A stretch of 32,806 bases of DNA from JANYJA01 sp038229055 (GCA_038229055.1 JBBROU010000052.1:1-32806); one strand, 5' to 3'. Positions 23,623-32,383 are shown, counted from the first letter of the stretch. The notes: generated by a model not told the origin, from the sequence alone. Translations and numbers: made by a program.

Positions 23623-24405
23623 GTGCTGCGCATCGTCAACGCCACCCGCTACGTCACGCCTCTCCGTGAAGGCGGTTCGCTCCCAGCCATCGTCGAGGCC
23701 GACGATCTTGGTCTATACGTGCTTAAGTTCCGGGGAGCCGGACAGGGTCCGCTGGCATTGGTCGCCGAATTGATCTCCGGCCAGATTGGCCGCGCGATCG
23801 GGATCAAGATCCCTGAAATTGTGGTGATGGAAGTGGATGCGGCGCTCGGCGTCAACGAGCCCGACGAAGAGATCCGCGATCTTCTTAGCGCGAGCGTCGG
23901 ACTGAATCTGGCGCTAGACTACCTTCCGGGCTCGATGATGTTCGATCGAGGCGCGCGCGATGCGGCCTCGGCGGAAATCGCCTCTGCCGCGGTCTGGTTT
24001 GACGCTTTCATCAGCAACGTCGATCGCACCGCCCGCAATCCCAACCTCCTGTGGTGGCACAAGACACTTTACTTCATCGACCATGGCGCCAGTCTCTACT
24101 TCCACCATAACTGGCAGAACCTGGAGCAAGCTGCGTTGAATCCTTTCTTCGCCATTCGCGATCACGTGCTGCTGCCGTGGGCCAGCGCGGTTCAATCCGC
24201 GGACGCCACTCTGAGAACGCGGCTCTCGAAAGGTTTGTTTGAGGAGGTTATGGATCAGGTTCCCGACGACTGGCTGCTGCCCGAACCTGGCGCGCTCACG
24301 CCCGGAGCCAAACGGCGCGAGTACGTTGCGTATTTTTTGCGACGCTTGGATGCCTCACCTGTATTCGTCGAGGAGGTGCTGCGTGCTCGCGCGCGACTCG
24401 TTTGA
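23623..24405 (+). CDS. HipA-like kinase domain protein (HipA_2 type)
   Basis: The 260-residue protein is a stand-alone HipA-like Ser/Thr kinase fold without the HipA N-subdomain. I see an ATP-site Lys in LYVLKFRGAGQG (Lys35) and a catalytic loop DAFISNVDRTARNPN (about 127-141), where the Asp and the distal Asn fit kinase roles. FIDHGASLYF (151-160) has DHG in place of DFG. The start is the GTG at 23623 (VLRIVNATRYVTPLREGGSLP), which resembles the family N-terminus; the upstream extension to 23536 does not. The DUF3037 gene begins inside its 3' end (23 bp overlap). HipA of E. coli phosphorylates glutamyl-tRNA synthetase and is neutralised by HipB. No HipB-like helix-turn-helix gene is here, so toxin activity is uncertain. 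Confidence 0.85.
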   Translation: MLRIVNATRYVTPLREGGSLPAIVEADDLGLYVLKFRGAGQGPLALVAELISGQIGRAIGIKIPEIVVMEVDAALGVNEPDEEIRDLLSASVGLNLALDYLPGSMMFDRGARDAASAEIASAAVWFDAFISNVDRTARNPNLLWWHKTLYFIDHGASLYFHHNWQNLEQAALNPFFAIRDHVLLPWASAVQSADATLRTRLSKGLFEEVMDQVPDDWLLPEPGALTPGAKRREYVAYFLRRLDASPVFVEEVLRARARLV

Positions 24406-24769
24406 TTTCGCCGCCATCCGGGTGGTGCCGCGGGTCGACCGCGAAGAGTTCGTTAACGTAGGCGTGGTTGTCTTTTGTCTGACGCAAAAATTCCTGCAAG
24501 CCCGGATTCACCTGGATCCCGCTCGTTTGAATGCCCTCTGGCCCGCGTTGGATCTCGATGAGTTAACCCGCCATTTGGAAGCTTTTCCAAAAATCTGCGC
24601 TGGCGAACCCGATGCCGGCCCGATTGCCAGGCTGTCAATTCGCGAGCGTTTCCATTGGATCGTCGCGCCGCGAAGCACCATGATCCAAATTTCCGCTGTG
24701 CATAGCGGCATGTGTGACACGCCGGCTGCCGTGCTCGATGAGCTCTTTCATCAGCTCGTCCTGAGCTAG
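24383..24769 (+). CDS. DUF3037 domain-containing protein
   Basis: The 128-residue cytoplasmic protein begins at GTG 24383 (VLARDSFDFAAIRVVPRVDR). The family block continues EEFVNVGVVVFCLTQKFLQA and IHLDPARLNALWPALDLDEL. Later RLSIRERFHWIVAPRSTMIQ and AVHSGMCDTPAAVLDELFHQ also fit DUF3037. The start is supported by AGGAGGT 6 nt upstream, which lies within the HipA-like gene. An alternative ATG at 24239 would add shadow sequence. DUF3037 genes are often seen next to HipA-like kinase genes in several phyla; no function is proven. A partner, regulator or substrate of the kinase is the obvious inference. Confidence 0.85.
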   Translation: MLARDSFDFAAIRVVPRVDREEFVNVGVVVFCLTQKFLQARIHLDPARLNALWPALDLDELTRHLEAFPKICAGEPDAGPIARLSIRERFHWIVAPRSTMIQISAVHSGMCDTPAAVLDELFHQLVLS

Positions 24770-24801
24770 CGGAGTGTGAGCTTGGGAACGGTCTCGCATG
24801 C

Positions 24802-24807
24802 TAAATT
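24802..24807 (+). promoter_or_regulatory. Possible -10 element (TAAATT) before the acyltransferase gene
   Basis: TAAATT ends 6 nt before the ATG at 24814, the standard spacing for transcription starting at the A of the start codon. No Shine-Dalgarno is present in the 44-bp gap after the DUF3037 stop. No -35 box is clear. Confidence 0.35.
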
Positions 24808-24813
24808 GATGCG

Positions 24814-25992
24814 ATGCCTCAACAGAAGCGGCCGCCCTTGCATGCGCTCACCGGGCTGCGTTTCATCGCGGCGCTCCATGTGGTACTTCTTCATGTCTGT
24901 GGTTCGAATCTGACTGCGGGGTCGTACTTTCTAACGAACATCCTTCGTTCCGGATTCGTCGCCGTCGAGCTTTTTTTTGCCCTCTCCGGCTTTGTTCTCA
25001 TTTACAGCTACGCGGATCGGGAATACACCAAAAGAGAGTTTTATATTGCGCGCTGGGCCCGCATCTATCCGCTGTACGCGATCGCCCTTCTTCTATCGCT
25101 GCCCAATTTCTATAGGGAGGCGCAAGCGGGTTCCTCCTCGACCGCTCCGGTCATCGCTTCTCTGCTGACGGTGCCGCTCCTGTTACAGGCGTGGTTTCCG
25201 TCAACTGCGCTCAACTGGAATTCTCCGGCTTGGTCGTTGTCAGTCGAGGCGGTTTTCTACATTTTATTTCCGTACCTCGCAAAATATCTAAAGAAAATCC
25301 CGATTGGACAATTGGGAGCAGGCTTTCTGGCTGTCTGGTTGCTCTCTTGTCTACCGCCGGGCATTTACCTGGCGACGAATCCAGACGGTGTAGGCTGGAT
25401 CGGCATCCTGGTCGATGCGCCCGCAATCGCACGGGCGGACACGCACGGCTGGTTGGGTGTGGTCCACTTTAATCCGCTGGTACACATTCCCGAATTTGTC
25501 GCGGGGGCTCTCACGGGAGTTCTCTTCCTCAACCGCCGCGCCGCCGCGCCCTCTGAGACGGGCTCACTCTGGGGCATGACATTGGCGTCGTGCGCTTTGG
25601 GTGCCGGCATACTCGGCCTGCTCGCCTTCGCCGACCGCATTCCCGTGCTGTTACTCGGCAACGGGTTACTGCTTCCGCTCTTCTGCGCACTTATATATAC
25701 TCTGGCAATAAATCACGATTACTTGAGCCGCTTTCTATCTTTCCCCATCATGATCCTGTTGGGGGAGGCGAGTTACGGAATTTATATTCTCCAGATTCCG
25801 GTCCGCACTATCTTCCGCGCCGCCTGGCAGGTTATCACAGGTACTAAGTTGCCTGCCGAGATGACATCATGGACCGCTGTTCTAATTTATATACTGTTTC
25901 TCGCTGTTATATGCATAGCCGCTCACTTTCTTATCGAGCGGCCGTTGCAATTACGGATTCGCGGCGCGGTGCGGGTCCCAGTGATAACATAG
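24814..25992 (+). CDS. Acyltransferase family 3 membrane protein (OafA/YrhL-like)
   Basis: This polytopic inner-membrane enzyme is predicted to O-acylate a surface sugar, such as an O-antigen or other glycan. The 392-residue protein starts LHALTGLRFIAALHVVLLHV, the conserved first helix with its Arg and His. It has AVELFFALSGFVLIYSYADRE, where the family reads FFxLSGF, then ARIYPLYAIALL, and the highly typical NSPAWSLSVEAVFYILFPYL. About ten hydrophobic segments can be seen. No C-terminal SGNH domain is fused, so this is the integral-membrane type only. It starts 44 bp after the DUF3037 gene. The acceptor cannot be inferred from context. Confidence 0.92.
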   Translation: MPQQKRPPLHALTGLRFIAALHVVLLHVCGSNLTAGSYFLTNILRSGFVAVELFFALSGFVLIYSYADREYTKREFYIARWARIYPLYAIALLLSLPNFYREAQAGSSSTAPVIASLLTVPLLLQAWFPSTALNWNSPAWSLSVEAVFYILFPYLAKYLKKIPIGQLGAGFLAVWLLSCLPPGIYLATNPDGVGWIGILVDAPAIARADTHGWLGVVHFNPLVHIPEFVAGALTGVLFLNRRAAAPSETGSLWGMTLASCALGAGILGLLAFADRIPVLLLGNGLLLPLFCALIYTLAINHDYLSRFLSFPIMILLGEASYGIYILQIPVRTIFRAAWQVITGTKLPAEMTSWTAVLIYILFLAVICIAAHFLIERPLQLRIRGAVRVPVIT

Positions 25993-26063
25993 CCGTACTC
26001 AAAAACAGTCATCTTACATAAATGGCATGCTACGTGCCCGTAAAGTCAGCAGGAGTCTTGCCA

Positions 26064-27536
26064 ATGCGCTTGAAAGCACTTCTGCTCTTCGCCTCTCTCA
26101 CCGTTTCCGGCCACGCACTCGCCCAAACTTCCTGTGCCAGCCTGCCCCCGCTCGACCCTCGTAAAGATTTCATCGAAAATTTCTTGAATCCCTGTTACGC
26201 GATTCACTTTGCAAGCGCCATCGGCGGTGGCGGAACCCATGCCGCGGATTTGAACGCGACTTACAATCGCGCCTTTTTCAGGAACAATCCAAAGTATGAG
26301 CTCATTGTTATCGGCGCCTATCCCAAAGCTCGGTACATGTCGATCACGCCTTACGACGACCACCTAGCCATCGTCAAATCCATGTACGACGCCCAAATAA
26401 CACCGCTAAAAGCCGCATACCAGAATCCTTTCCTGCCTGGCGTTCAATATAAGTCGGGGCAGCTATATGCCGCCACCGTTACCATGGGCGGCAAGGAGCC
26501 CGCACCGAACTCCGTTACCCCGGGTTGCTCTATCGAAAAATATAATATTCACGGGAATATTTTCGACGGAACAGCGCGCCACCCCGGTCTAAGTTGGAAC
26601 GGGCAGCCAAATCTCCCTAGCTGGTATCCAGTCCACAACGACTTCGGGCCGAGTAAAGGCGGCCAAATAGATGTCCGGCTGTACATGAACGTTCCCGACA
26701 CGAACCTGACGAAACCAATCATCCTGGCTCGCGATCTGACAACCGGATGCGCGGTGCTGCCGTCCAAGGTCCTGGCCGTTGATGGCCAGCCCCAAACTTC
26801 TGATACCATTGTCGCGAATACGATAGACTCGGGCGGCCGCTGGCTGGCTGCACTGCAAGTCGACGCGCATACAAACTACGCCAAGCAAGTCCAGCAGAAG
26901 ATGTGCACAAAGGCGGATCCGATGACCCAGGTGAACTTTTTTGGCGACGATACTTACAATCCGGCTGGCAATCCTGATTCGGGCTACACCGCGGGCAACA
27001 TTCCCTTCTGGTTCCTCGACTCGACCAAATTTGTGCGGATCCGGGCGCGCGTGCCTCAAATGGCAAAAATTCCCTGCAACGACTGTTCACTGACCGGCCT
27101 TGAGCAGCTTCGGTATTGGGGTCTTTCTTTTTCGGGCAGCGGGGGCGCCACTTACGCGAGTGTAGATGATTCCCAGTTAGTACTCGACCCCAACGGATAT
27201 GTCACCATTATCGTCGGCTTCGGTGTCGTGCCTCCATCGTGGGTCACCCCCGCAAACGGTTATACCTACATCGACCTGACGTCGGCCGGGGTGGGGCTAA
27301 AGCAATTCAGTTTGCGGACGATCCTGCCCCAGGCTGGGTTTTCTTGCTCGGCCAGTAACATACCGAAACTGACAATGGAATACAATCCGGACGGCGGTTA
27401 CATGGGCATATATGTTCCGACGATCGATCTACTGTCCGCGGGCGACATCCCGCCGTGGGCAACGCCGGTGACCCGCCCGCACCCGTATTCCTGCGCTGTT
27501 GTGCCGCCTCCGCCGCAAGCGTGCGCCGTGCAGTAG
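26064..27536 (+). CDS. Secreted cysteine-rich protein of unknown function
   Basis: The 490-residue product starts at ATG 26064, preceded by AGGAG about 8 nt upstream; the longer frame from 26022 would bury the signal peptide. The signal peptide is MRLKALLLFASLTVSGHALA, followed by a mature part with many cysteines (TSCASL, NPCYAIH, PGCSIEK, PCNDCSL, GFSCSAS, YSCAV, QACAV) that probably form disulfides. GAYPKARYMSITPYDDHLA and IDVRLYMNVPDTNLTKP suggest beta structure. The tail is proline-rich and ends VVPPPPQACAVQ. I do not recognise a family or catalytic motif. It lies 71 bp after the acyltransferase gene and runs convergently towards ndh, 19 bp away. Confidence 0.78.
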   Translation: MRLKALLLFASLTVSGHALAQTSCASLPPLDPRKDFIENFLNPCYAIHFASAIGGGGTHAADLNATYNRAFFRNNPKYELIVIGAYPKARYMSITPYDDHLAIVKSMYDAQITPLKAAYQNPFLPGVQYKSGQLYAATVTMGGKEPAPNSVTPGCSIEKYNIHGNIFDGTARHPGLSWNGQPNLPSWYPVHNDFGPSKGGQIDVRLYMNVPDTNLTKPIILARDLTTGCAVLPSKVLAVDGQPQTSDTIVANTIDSGGRWLAALQVDAHTNYAKQVQQKMCTKADPMTQVNFFGDDTYNPAGNPDSGYTAGNIPFWFLDSTKFVRIRARVPQMAKIPCNDCSLTGLEQLRYWGLSFSGSGGATYASVDDSQLVLDPNGYVTIIVGFGVVPPSWVTPANGYTYIDLTSAGVGLKQFSLRTILPQAGFSCSASNIPKLTMEYNPDGGYMGIYVPTIDLLSAGDIPPWATPVTRPHPYSCAVVPPPPQACAVQ

Positions 27537-27555
27537 AGGTGGTGCAATAGCTCGC

Positions 27556-28839
27556 TCAGGGGCGCTTGTCTCCGCTAATCAGGCGTGCGCCCCGGTTGTG
27601 CGTCGCATAGTTCAGTGCCCACTCGATCAGCACGAGGACCCGGTTCTCAAACTCCACCAGGTACATCAAGTGAATGAAAAGCCACGCTAGCCAGGCAATT
27701 AGCCCGCTGAAGTGCAGCTTTCCGATCTGCGCCACGGCGGAAGCACGGCCGATTGTCGCCATACTGCCCTTGTCCCAATATTTGAACGAAACTGGTGCCG
27801 CGTTGTCGCCCACGGCGCGCCGGGTCACGCGTCGGGCCACATACCTGCCCTGCTGCATGGCCACGGGCGCCACGCCGGGCAACTGTTTGCCATCTTCGGC
27901 CGTAAACGCAGCCAGATCGCCGATCACGAAGATGTCCTGCCTTCCGGGCACGCTGAGATCCGCGTTGACCATTACGCGACCGGCCTTGTCGACGGGCGCC
28001 CCGGCGCGTTCGTTCAGCACGCGGCCCAAACGGTTCGCGCGCACGCCGGCCGCCCACAATACCGTCTTCGTCGCGATGCGTTCGGTGCGTTCACCAATCT
28101 GAATCGTCACCCCTTCGGCATCGATACCGGTTACGCGGCTGCCTGTGCGCGTGCGAACGCCCAGCGCGATCAGTGCTTTCTCAGCGCTTGCGGAAAGGTC
28201 ACTTGGATAGGGTGGAAGCACGCGTTCGGCGCCCTCGATCAGAAAAATTTGCGCGTCGGGTGTGTGAATGTTTCGGAAGTCGTGTCGCAGCGTATCATTG
28301 GCGATTTCCCCAAGCGCACCCGCCAGCTCAACACCGGTCGGTCCCCCGCCGACCACAACGAAGGTCAACAAAGCGGCATGCTTCTCCGCATCCGGCTCAC
28401 GCTCGGCGCTTTCGAATGCCGACAGCACTCGGCGCCGGATCTCGGTCGCATCCTCCACGGTCTTCAGCCCCGGAGCGAACTCCTCCCACTGATCGTTGCC
28501 GAAATAGTGGTGTGTCGACCCGGTCGCGACGATCAGCGTATCGTACTCATACGACCCTCCATCGGCCAGAATGACGCGCTTGCCGTCCGCATCGATGTCG
28601 CGCACATCGCCCATCAGCACACGTGTGTTGACTTGTTTTTGCAGGACGACGCGCAACGGTGAGGCGATTTCAGCCGGCGAGAGCGCCCCGGTCGCCACCT
28701 GGTATAGCAGCGGCTGAAAAAGATGGAAGTTGCGGCGATCAATGACCGTGAGATCGACAGGCGCCCGCTTGAGTGCTTGAGCCGCATAAAGCCCGCCGAA
28801 GCCACCGCCGACGATGACTACTCGGTGCTGCGGGCTCAT
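27556..28839 (-). CDS. ndh: Type II NADH dehydrogenase (NDH-2 family FAD oxidoreductase)
   Basis: This is a single-subunit, non-proton-pumping NADH:quinone oxidoreductase on the inner face of the membrane. The 427-residue protein begins with the FAD dinucleotide fold VVIVGGGFGGLYAAQALKR (about 7-25) and the NDH-2 hallmark HLFQPLLYQVATGALSPAEI. A second fold for NADH, FVVVGGGPTGVELAGALGEI, lies near residue 160, and the FAD-contacting VIGDLAAF near 305. The C-terminal part has amphipathic/hydrophobic helices (LIAWLAWLFIHLMYLVEF) of the kind used for membrane attachment. The ATG overlaps the stop of the DsbD-like gene (ATGA), so it is probably translated from the same mRNA. Confidence 0.9.
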   Translation of the reverse strand: MSPQHRVVIVGGGFGGLYAAQALKRAPVDLTVIDRRNFHLFQPLLYQVATGALSPAEIASPLRVVLQKQVNTRVLMGDVRDIDADGKRVILADGGSYEYDTLIVATGSTHHYFGNDQWEEFAPGLKTVEDATEIRRRVLSAFESAEREPDAEKHAALLTFVVVGGGPTGVELAGALGEIANDTLRHDFRNIHTPDAQIFLIEGAERVLPPYPSDLSASAEKALIALGVRTRTGSRVTGIDAEGVTIQIGERTERIATKTVLWAAGVRANRLGRVLNERAGAPVDKAGRVMVNADLSVPGRQDIFVIGDLAAFTAEDGKQLPGVAPVAMQQGRYVARRVTRRAVGDNAAPVSFKYWDKGSMATIGRASAVAQIGKLHFSGLIAWLAWLFIHLMYLVEFENRVLVLIEWALNYATHNRGARLISGDKRP

Positions 28840-31151
28840 AAAGCCCGTTCAACAACGCTTCTGATCGCTGCCGCCTTGGTGAAGCCCTCGAATCGCTGCA
28901 GCAGCTTTCCGGAGCGGTCGTAGATCAACGTGACCGGTAGCTGGTTCACTTGAAACTGCGTGTTGAGGTCTGTCACTCGCGGCGCACCCAGCGCCAGCGT
29001 GTACTTGATGGGGTTGTCTTTCAGAAACGGTTTTACTACCGGAGCTCCGTCCTCGTCGAGCGAGAGACCGATCACCGCGACACCGCGCGGCCCAAGCTCC
29101 TCCTGCATCTTGTTGAACGCCGGAATCTCCTGCCGGCAAGGCACGCACCACGTCGCCCAAAGATTCAGGACGACCACTTTCCCCTGCAGGAGAGCCGGAT
29201 CGAACGATGTACCTTCGAGAGTGGTAAACCCGCTAAACGGCGATGCGCCCGCAGCAGCCACCGGCGGAGCGGCGGCCGCAACACTTGTGTTCAAGAATGC
29301 CAGGTACTCGGCCGGCTTACGCGTAAGTCCCGGAAAAGAAGCCAGCACGCGCGCCGCATCGTTGGACCCCGCGGGATCGTAAAGCACGTAATAGGGAATC
29401 GCGATCGTTCCGAATTTCCCTTCTTCCAGCTTTTGATTCGCTTGCGAAGCGGCATCCGTCCCGTCGGTATACAGGTCCACCAGAATCATTCCCTTCATCG
29501 CCGAAGCGATCTCGGGCCGTGTGAACATATTTGCCTTCATCCAGTGGCAATTAGTGCATGCATACCCGGTAAAGTTTACCAGGACGAGCTTTTTTTCCGC
29601 ACGACCGCGCTCCAGCGCGCCGTTAAGATCGTTCTCCAGCCAGACCAGCTTCTCGCCCCCGACTCCTAAAGTGGAAGCGGCCTTCGCCATAGGCACGTAT
29701 CCGTCCAGCTCGCCCAGCCCGGCACCGAAAATCCCCGGCACCAGTGAAATCGCGAAAATCAGAAACGCCATCCCGACTAGAAGGCGGCCCAGACTCACGT
29801 TATCGTCCTTCGATACGCCTTCCATTCGCACCAATCCCAGCAGGTAAAGTCCGGCCATCGCGAACAGCACGATCCATGCCGCCAGAAACCGTTCTCGCGT
29901 CAGGAAGCCCCATTGCAAAACCTGGTCGATGCTAGAGAGATACTTGAGCATCGCGGCTAGTATTACGAAGCCCATTACCACCTTGACTCGCGCCAGCCAG
30001 CCTCCACTTCGCGGCAGCTTCTTGAGGTACGCCGGAAAGAGCGCCAGGAGGAAAAAGGGCAGCGCCAGCCCCGTAGAAAAGCCTGCCATTCCGAGCAGGG
30101 GACGCGAGCCACCGCCCTGTACCGAGGCCGCCAGCAGCGTTCCCACAAACGGTCCCACACAGGCGAACGATGCCAGCGAGAAGGTCAGACCCATCACCAG
30201 GGTGCCCAGATAACCGCCCTTCTGCGACGCGCTATCGAGCTTCGTTAGGATCGACGACGGTATCGTGATTTCGAAAGCGCCCAGCAGGCTCAATCCGAAA
30301 ACCAGGAAAATCAGCGTGATCAGCCCGTTCACCCACGGATTGGAACCGAGCTGCACCACTCCGAACGGGCCGAGCAGCGACGTCGCGATCAGCCCAAGCC
30401 CGGTAAAAAGCACGATAATCCCAAGGCAGAAGATCACCGCCTGAATGATAGTGTCCCGGCGCGTGACGTCCTTCTGATTCAGGAAGAAGGACATCGTGAT
30501 GGGGATCATCGGAAACACGCACGGCGTGAAGATCGACGCCAGCCCGAATCCGAACGCCAGCAGCAGAAAGCCACCGATTGAAGAATCGCCGCCCGCCCCA
30601 CGCGCAGGCGCAGCCGCCGGCGTGCCCCTAAATTCCGTGTATCCGGCCGGAACGGGGGGCAGGGAAGTCGATGCCGCGGGATCGACGGTCAACGTGGCCG
30701 AAGCGGCCCGAGTTACCGGCGGAATGCACACCGTGTCGCTGCACACCTGGTAACGCGGTTGAGCCGTGATCTCGTTCGCGCCGGAAGCTTTCGCGCCAAG
30801 GGTCAACTGCAGCAGAAAAACCGGCGAACCGGTGAACGTTTCGGTATCCGCGTTGAAGTTAGCGTCGAATTTCCGGTCCGGCGCGGGCTGGAAGATGCGG
30901 ACCTTCTCAATCGATGAGTTGTCGGCCAACTTGATAGTCGTCGGAATCGGGCCTGGAGGCGTTGAGAGTGAGTAAAGATGCCACCCCGAATCGATCTGCG
31001 CAGTTAGCTTCGCGAGCACCTCGCGACCGGGAGCAGCTGTCGAGGGATCGAGCGCCAACGACCAGTGAACGTGATCCGATGGGCGGTTCGCGGTCGGCAC
31101 TTGCGCCGCCAGTGCGATCGCAACGAAAACGGCGAGGCAAATGGTCCCCAT
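28836..31151 (-). CDS. DsbD-like thiol:disulfide interchange protein with extra C-terminal TlpA-like thioredoxin domain
   Basis: The protein is predicted to carry electrons from cytoplasmic thioredoxin across the inner membrane to periplasmic thiol acceptors. I start it at ATG 31151 (771 residues), preceded by GAGGAG; the frame continues upstream only inside plsX. Order: signal peptide (2-16); a DsbC-type periplasmic domain with Cys137 and Cys142 (VCSDTVCIPP); about eight membrane helices (190-480) with the DsbD Cys211 (FTPCVFPMIP) and Cys331 (FACVGPF); a thioredoxin-like DsbD-gamma domain with C532-TN-C535; and a further TlpA/AhpC-type domain with C669-VP-C672 in LWATWCVPCRQE. Ordinary DsbD stops after the gamma domain. 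It lies 8 bp after plsX and overlaps ndh. Confidence 0.9.
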   Translation of the reverse strand: MGTICLAVFVAIALAAQVPTANRPSDHVHWSLALDPSTAAPGREVLAKLTAQIDSGWHLYSLSTPPGPIPTTIKLADNSSIEKVRIFQPAPDRKFDANFNADTETFTGSPVFLLQLTLGAKASGANEITAQPRYQVCSDTVCIPPVTRAASATLTVDPAASTSLPPVPAGYTEFRGTPAAAPARGAGGDSSIGGFLLLAFGFGLASIFTPCVFPMIPITMSFFLNQKDVTRRDTIIQAVIFCLGIIVLFTGLGLIATSLLGPFGVVQLGSNPWVNGLITLIFLVFGLSLLGAFEITIPSSILTKLDSASQKGGYLGTLVMGLTFSLASFACVGPFVGTLLAASVQGGGSRPLLGMAGFSTGLALPFFLLALFPAYLKKLPRSGGWLARVKVVMGFVILAAMLKYLSSIDQVLQWGFLTRERFLAAWIVLFAMAGLYLLGLVRMEGVSKDDNVSLGRLLVGMAFLIFAISLVPGIFGAGLGELDGYVPMAKAASTLGVGGEKLVWLENDLNGALERGRAEKKLVLVNFTGYACTNCHWMKANMFTRPEIASAMKGMILVDLYTDGTDAASQANQKLEEGKFGTIAIPYYVLYDPAGSNDAARVLASFPGLTRKPAEYLAFLNTSVAAAAPPVAAAGASPFSGFTTLEGTSFDPALLQGKVVVLNLWATWCVPCRQEIPAFNKMQEELGPRGVAVIGLSLDEDGAPVVKPFLKDNPIKYTLALGAPRVTDLNTQFQVNQLPVTLIYDRSGKLLQRFEGFTKAAAIRSVVERAL

Positions 31152-31159
31152 CGGGCTCC

Positions 31160-32185
31160 TCACCGCATCGCGGCTTGCCCGCCCGCTACCAGGACTTTCA
31201 AGCCGTCCTCGATCTGCTGGTTGATTTGGCCTTGCGAAAATTCCGCCGCCACCCGAATCGCGTTCTTCATGGCATTGGCGTCGGAGCGGCCGTGACAGAT
31301 AATGCATACGCCCTTCACGCCCAACAGCGGCGCGCCCCCGAATTCGGAATAGTCCACGCGCTTTTTGAAGTCCGTATAGGCCGCGCGCGAGAGAACGTAA
31401 CCGATCTTGCGCGTGATGGTGGCTTCAAGCGATTCGCGCAGCATGCTCTTGATCATATCCACCAAGCCTTCGCTCACCTTCAGCGCAACGTTTCCAATGA
31501 AGCCATCGCAGACAATCACATCCGCAATGCCTGAATAGATATCGCGTCCTTCCACGTTGCCGATAAAATTCATGGGCAATGTCTTCAATAGCGGCGTCGC
31601 CGAGCGCGTCAGGTCGTTGCCCTTGTGCTCTTCTTCGCCGATCGAAAGCAGCCCCACGCGTGGGTTGAAGGTGTGTAGCACCAGGCGGGAATAGATCTCG
31701 CCCATCACCGCGAACTGCGCCAGCATTTCCGGCGAGCAATCCACATTCGCGCCGACGTCCACCACCACCACCGGCTTGCCCTTCAGCGTCGGAAACACGC
31801 CCGACAACGCTGGACGGTCCACGCCGGGCACTTTGCCCTGCACCATCTTGGCGATGGCCATGCACGCACCGGTGTTGCCCGCGGAGACGAAGCCCTGCGC
31901 CACGCCATGTTGAACCAAGCGCGAGGCCACATGCATCGAGCTATCTTTTTTGGACCGCGCCGCCTTGGCCGCGCTGTCCTCCATGGTGATATGTTCGCTC
32001 GCGTGCTGAATTTCGATGGGAAGATCGCGATAGCCGGGATGGTGCTCGAGTTCGGCCTCGATCACCTCTTTTTTCCCGACCAGGATTACTCTGACGTCAA
32101 GGTTCTTAACCGCCCGAATGGCGCCTTCCACTTCCGGTTTCGGAGCGTGGTCGCCGCCCAGAGCGTCTACCGCAATAGTGACCAC
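31160..32185 (-). CDS. plsX: Phosphate acyltransferase PlsX
   Basis: PlsX converts acyl-ACP and phosphate to acyl-phosphate, the substrate of PlsY in phospholipid synthesis. The 341-residue protein begins VTIAVDALGGDHAPKPEVEG (GTG start) and carries typical blocks: HASEHITMEDSAAKAARSKK, FVSAGNTGACMAIAKM, VVVDVGANVDCSPEML, LLSIGEEEHKGNDL, NFIGNVEGRDI and DVIVCDGFIGNVALKVSEG. The GTG abuts the rpmF stop (TAG-GTG), with GGAG just upstream inside rpmF. Order yceD-rpmF-plsX is the classical bacterial arrangement; no fab genes follow, and the next gene is the DsbD-like one. Confidence 0.95.
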   Translation of the reverse strand: MVTIAVDALGGDHAPKPEVEGAIRAVKNLDVRVILVGKKEVIEAELEHHPGYRDLPIEIQHASEHITMEDSAAKAARSKKDSSMHVASRLVQHGVAQGFVSAGNTGACMAIAKMVQGKVPGVDRPALSGVFPTLKGKPVVVVDVGANVDCSPEMLAQFAVMGEIYSRLVLHTFNPRVGLLSIGEEEHKGNDLTRSATPLLKTLPMNFIGNVEGRDIYSGIADVIVCDGFIGNVALKVSEGLVDMIKSMLRESLEATITRKIGYVLSRAAYTDFKKRVDYSEFGGAPLLGVKGVCIICHGRSDANAMKNAIRVAAEFSQGQINQQIEDGLKVLVAGGQAAMR

Positions 32186-32368
32186 CTACTCTCCGGCGAC
32201 TTCGATGATCTCCCGGCCTTTGTACTGACCGCAGGTCGGGCAGACGCGGTGAGGAAGCTTTTGCGTGTGGCAGTTGGGGCATTCGGAGATGCCCACTTTC
32301 TTTAGATGATCGTGAGCGCGGCGTTTCCCGGTGCGCGCGGCTGAGTGTCTACGTTTCGGATTCGGCAT
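32186..32368 (-). CDS. rpmF: 50S ribosomal protein L32
   Basis: The 60-residue protein begins MPNPKRRHSAARTGKRRAHD, the standard L32 start. It has a zinc ribbon with two CxxC pairs (CPNC and CPTC, around residues 30 and 46), so it is the zinc-containing form. The Shine-Dalgarno GAGGA lies 5 nt ahead of the ATG. It directly precedes plsX without a gap and follows yceD by 50 bp, where a separate promoter is likely. Confidence 0.96.
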   Translation of the reverse strand: MPNPKRRHSAARTGKRRAHDHLKKVGISECPNCHTQKLPHRVCPTCGQYKGREIIEVAGE

Positions 32369-32383
32369 TTCAGTTCCTCAAGA

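Noticed and set aside
31152..31307. Upstream start for the DsbD-like protein inside plsX
   Set aside because: The added 52 residues are a shadow of plsX; the ATG at 31151 has a Shine-Dalgarno and leads straight into a signal peptide.
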